Part shown: positions 62,597 through 64,000 of the stretch, piece after piece
Layout of the letters: each line of letters opens with the position of its first letter
How positions within the stretch are numbered: the stretch's first letter is position 1
Origin: Pseudomonadota bacterium
GTDB taxonomy: Bacteria; Chloroflexota; UBA5177; JAJPKF01
Reading direction: 5' to 3'
Length of the DNA stretch: 64,000 nucleotides
Assembly: GCA_021323865.1 (NCBI GenBank)
Contig: JAJPKF010000024.1
Coordinates: 90,270-154,269, forward strand
Position numbers and translations under genes: made by a program
The notes under the pieces: generated by a model
The model's database searches: none
What the model saw: the letters and a program-made list of their open reading frames with translations, nothing else
Told to the model about the DNA's origin: nothing

Positions 62597-64000
62597 GTGT
62601 CTCACCTCGAGGGAAGCCTGCCATCCACAAGGACCGGTGGACGCCGCGTCGGCCTTACAGGGCTGATATGTGGCGCCATTATCGGCGTTGTGGTGGCCCC
62701 GAACCCCCTCCTTGCCCGTCCCATCCTCGCCGGCATCGAGCTCAAGACGCATCCGACCGGCTCAGCGCTGGCGCTCCGCACTTCACTCAGAGTACCCGGA
62801 GCCCCTAACGTGACCTTCCCCGCCGACAAGCCGGGATCACCGCCCCCTGCGTGTCCTGGAATCTACAATCAGCCTCACAGCTGTTACCCCTCGGACCCAA
62901 CCCATTGGGGAACGCTGGTCGCCTCAGCGCAGGCGGTTGCAGAGGGCCAGGCGGTTACGTTTACCTACACGCCGCCTCAGTCAGGTATCCAATGGAACTG
63001 GGGAGCCGCGGTTGATGGAGGCGCAGTCTCCAATCTGGCCAACCCACAGTACTGGGAGCCCACCCTCGTAGGAAGCGTGGTGTCCGGATGCAAGAGCGGC
63101 AGTGGCTCATCGGCCTCAACGTGTACCGTTTCCTTTCCCTTCAGCGACGGGAACATCTGGAATGTCGTGACGGGGCCTTCGCTCTATGACGCTAGTTCAG
63201 GGAAGGTGGGAGCAGTCGGCACGTATCTGCGGGTCTTGCCCGCCGAGCACAAGCTTTCCGGCACAGTTCAGTTTCCGGACGGCCAGGCTGCGCAGGACAC
63301 TCCTGTCACCCTCCAGAATTGCTATTACAAGCTCATTCACACCACCTACGGAGTACCTGATGGCGTTCATGCGTGCCAGCGGGAGCGGTCCAAGACTGAC
63401 TCCAAGGGCCGGTTTGCTTTCAAGCGTCTTCAGGATGGGTGGGTCGGTGATCCCAGCGACAATCTCTACCGGGGTAGCTCTTGCGATGCCAACTGCTATT
63501 CGGTGTGGGCCGAGGATCTCCAGTCAAACGCCCAGTACCCGGACCTCTCCCAGCACGATGCCACCGCGAATCTCGTCGTGCCTCAGGCGGAACCGGCGGT
63601 TACCGGGCTCCGGCCGGCGAGCGGCCCATTGACCGGGGGCAACGTGGTGACGGTGAAGGGCACGGGATTGGGTGCGGTCGACAGAGTATGCTTCAAGTCG
63701 GCGCACAGTGGGGAGTGTGTGAAGCCCGAGGCGGGAGGAACGGAGACCTCGCTAAAGGTGAAGGCGCCCCCGGAACCGGACAAGGGGAAGAATCCCGATG
63801 TGGTTAACGTCAGGGCGTTGGTTATTGCCGCCAATGGCTCGAGCCAAGTATCTCCGGTAACCCCGGCCGATCGATATAGCTACGAGCTGGCGCTTACGGG
63901 GGTCCGGCCGGCGAGCGGCCCACTGGCTGGGGGCAATATGGTGACGGTGAAGGGCAAGGGATTGGGTGCGGTCGAGAGAATGTGCTTTAAGTCGGCGCAC
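62597..64000 (+). CDS. secreted TIG/IPT-repeat protein, 3' end beyond the window
   Basis: GTG start at 62597 with AAAAGGAG 7 bases upstream; 468 codons are open to the window end. Signal-like stretch GLTGLICGAIIGVVVAPNPL. A beta-rich domain follows (VTFTYTPPQSGIQWNWGAAV, KLSGTVQFPDGQAAQDTPVT), the latter resembling a carboxypeptidase-regulatory-like fold. Then come at least two TIG/IPT domains that start almost identically (VTGLRPASGPLTGGNVVTVK at ~345 and LTGVRPASGPLAGGNMVTVK at ~440). TIG domains are immunoglobulin-like and common in surface adhesins. The near-identity of the two repeats points to recent internal duplication. Confidence 0.8.
   Translation, partial: MSHLEGSLPSTRTGGRRVGLTGLICGAIIGVVVAPNPLLARPILAGIELKTHPTGSALALRTSLRVPGAPNVTFPADKPGSPPPACPGIYNQPHSCYPSDPTHWGTLVASAQAVAEGQAVTFTYTPPQSGIQWNWGAAVDGGAVSNLANPQYWEPTLVGSVVSGCKSGSGSSASTCTVSFPFSDGNIWNVVTGPSLYDASSGKVGAVGTYLRVLPAEHKLSGTVQFPDGQAAQDTPVTLQNCYYKLIHTTYGVPDGVHACQRERSKTDSKGRFAFKRLQDGWVGDPSDNLYRGSSCDANCYSVWAEDLQSNAQYPDLSQHDATANLVVPQAEPAVTGLRPASGPLTGGNVVTVKGTGLGAVDRVCFKSAHSGECVKPEAGGTETSLKVKAPPEPDKGKNPDVVNVRALVIAANGSSQVSPVTPADRYSYELALTGVRPASGPLAGGNMVTVKGKGLGAVERMCFKSAH

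Overview
The window reads as chromosome from an uncultivated, high-GC, soil-type bacterium. Secreted beta-propeller/TIG proteins, a zinc-ribbon MscL, a leaderless LacI-type regulator gene and an SCO6745-type protein fit Chloroflexota/Dormibacterota or Actinomycetota. The phylum cannot be fixed from the sequence alone. Into this chromosome two mobile elements have inserted: a ~21.7 kb integrative element in a tRNA gene, and an IS1595-type element in an arsenic operon.

Left chromosomal part (1-20550): the end of an NAD(P)-binding oxidoreductase, a cytochrome P450, a giant secreted RHS/YD-repeat protein followed by an unlisted 55-aa two-helix membrane protein, a secreted HAF-like protein and MscL. 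Next comes a minus-strand saccharide-utilisation operon (binding protein, two permeases, two ATPases, GH1, GH51), faced by a divergent LacI-family regulator whose promoter lies so close to the ATG that the mRNA should be leaderless.

Integrative element (20582-42290): it sits in tRNA-Ile2(CAU) and is bounded by a 40-bp exact repeat of the tRNA 3' half. Its backbone holds a tyrosine integrase, SSB, ECF sigma factor, VirD4/TraD-like ATPase, replication-relaxation protein, excisionase-like HTH protein, small membrane proteins, a regulator and a Ser/Thr kinase. A 900-bp non-coding tract full of nested hairpins looks like an origin. A large serine recombinase marks the start of the cargo.

The cargo (34925-41659) is the main discovery: a five-gene minus-strand operon for organofluorine metabolism. 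It encodes (1) a fluorinase with the fluorinase-only loop and both fluoride-pocket residues, (2) a YbaK-type trans-editing aminoacyl-tRNA deacylase, (3) an AAA+ ATPase with a V4R-like C-terminal domain and no known role in such pathways, (4) a SHMT-class II aldolase fusion with the architecture of 4-fluorothreonine transaldolase, and (5) an MtnA-type sugar-phosphate isomerase whose 5' end seems shifted by one base. Together they suggest SAM + fluoride to 5'-fluoro-5'-deoxyadenosine, then 5-fluoro-5-deoxyribose/ribulose phosphate, fluoroacetaldehyde and 4-fluorothreonine, with the deacylase protecting translation. The purine nucleoside phosphorylase and any aldehyde dehydrogenase are not in the window.

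Right chromosomal part (42296-64000): a second set of integrase-arm-like repeats just outside attR hints at a decayed tandem element. After it come an SDR/DUF1330 pair with a divergent TetR regulator and twin operators, secreted repeat proteins, a GNAT, an SRPBCC and a DHFR-like protein, and an arsenic locus (arsM-arsR facing arsC-aquaporin). The arsenic locus is split by a 2.3-kb IS1595 element that carries an HNH passenger and regenerates an ArsR-like box at both ends. The window ends with a DUF6036-type gene pair with decayed partial duplicates, a TPR secreted protein, a PQQ-type propeller and a TIG-repeat protein cut by the window edge.
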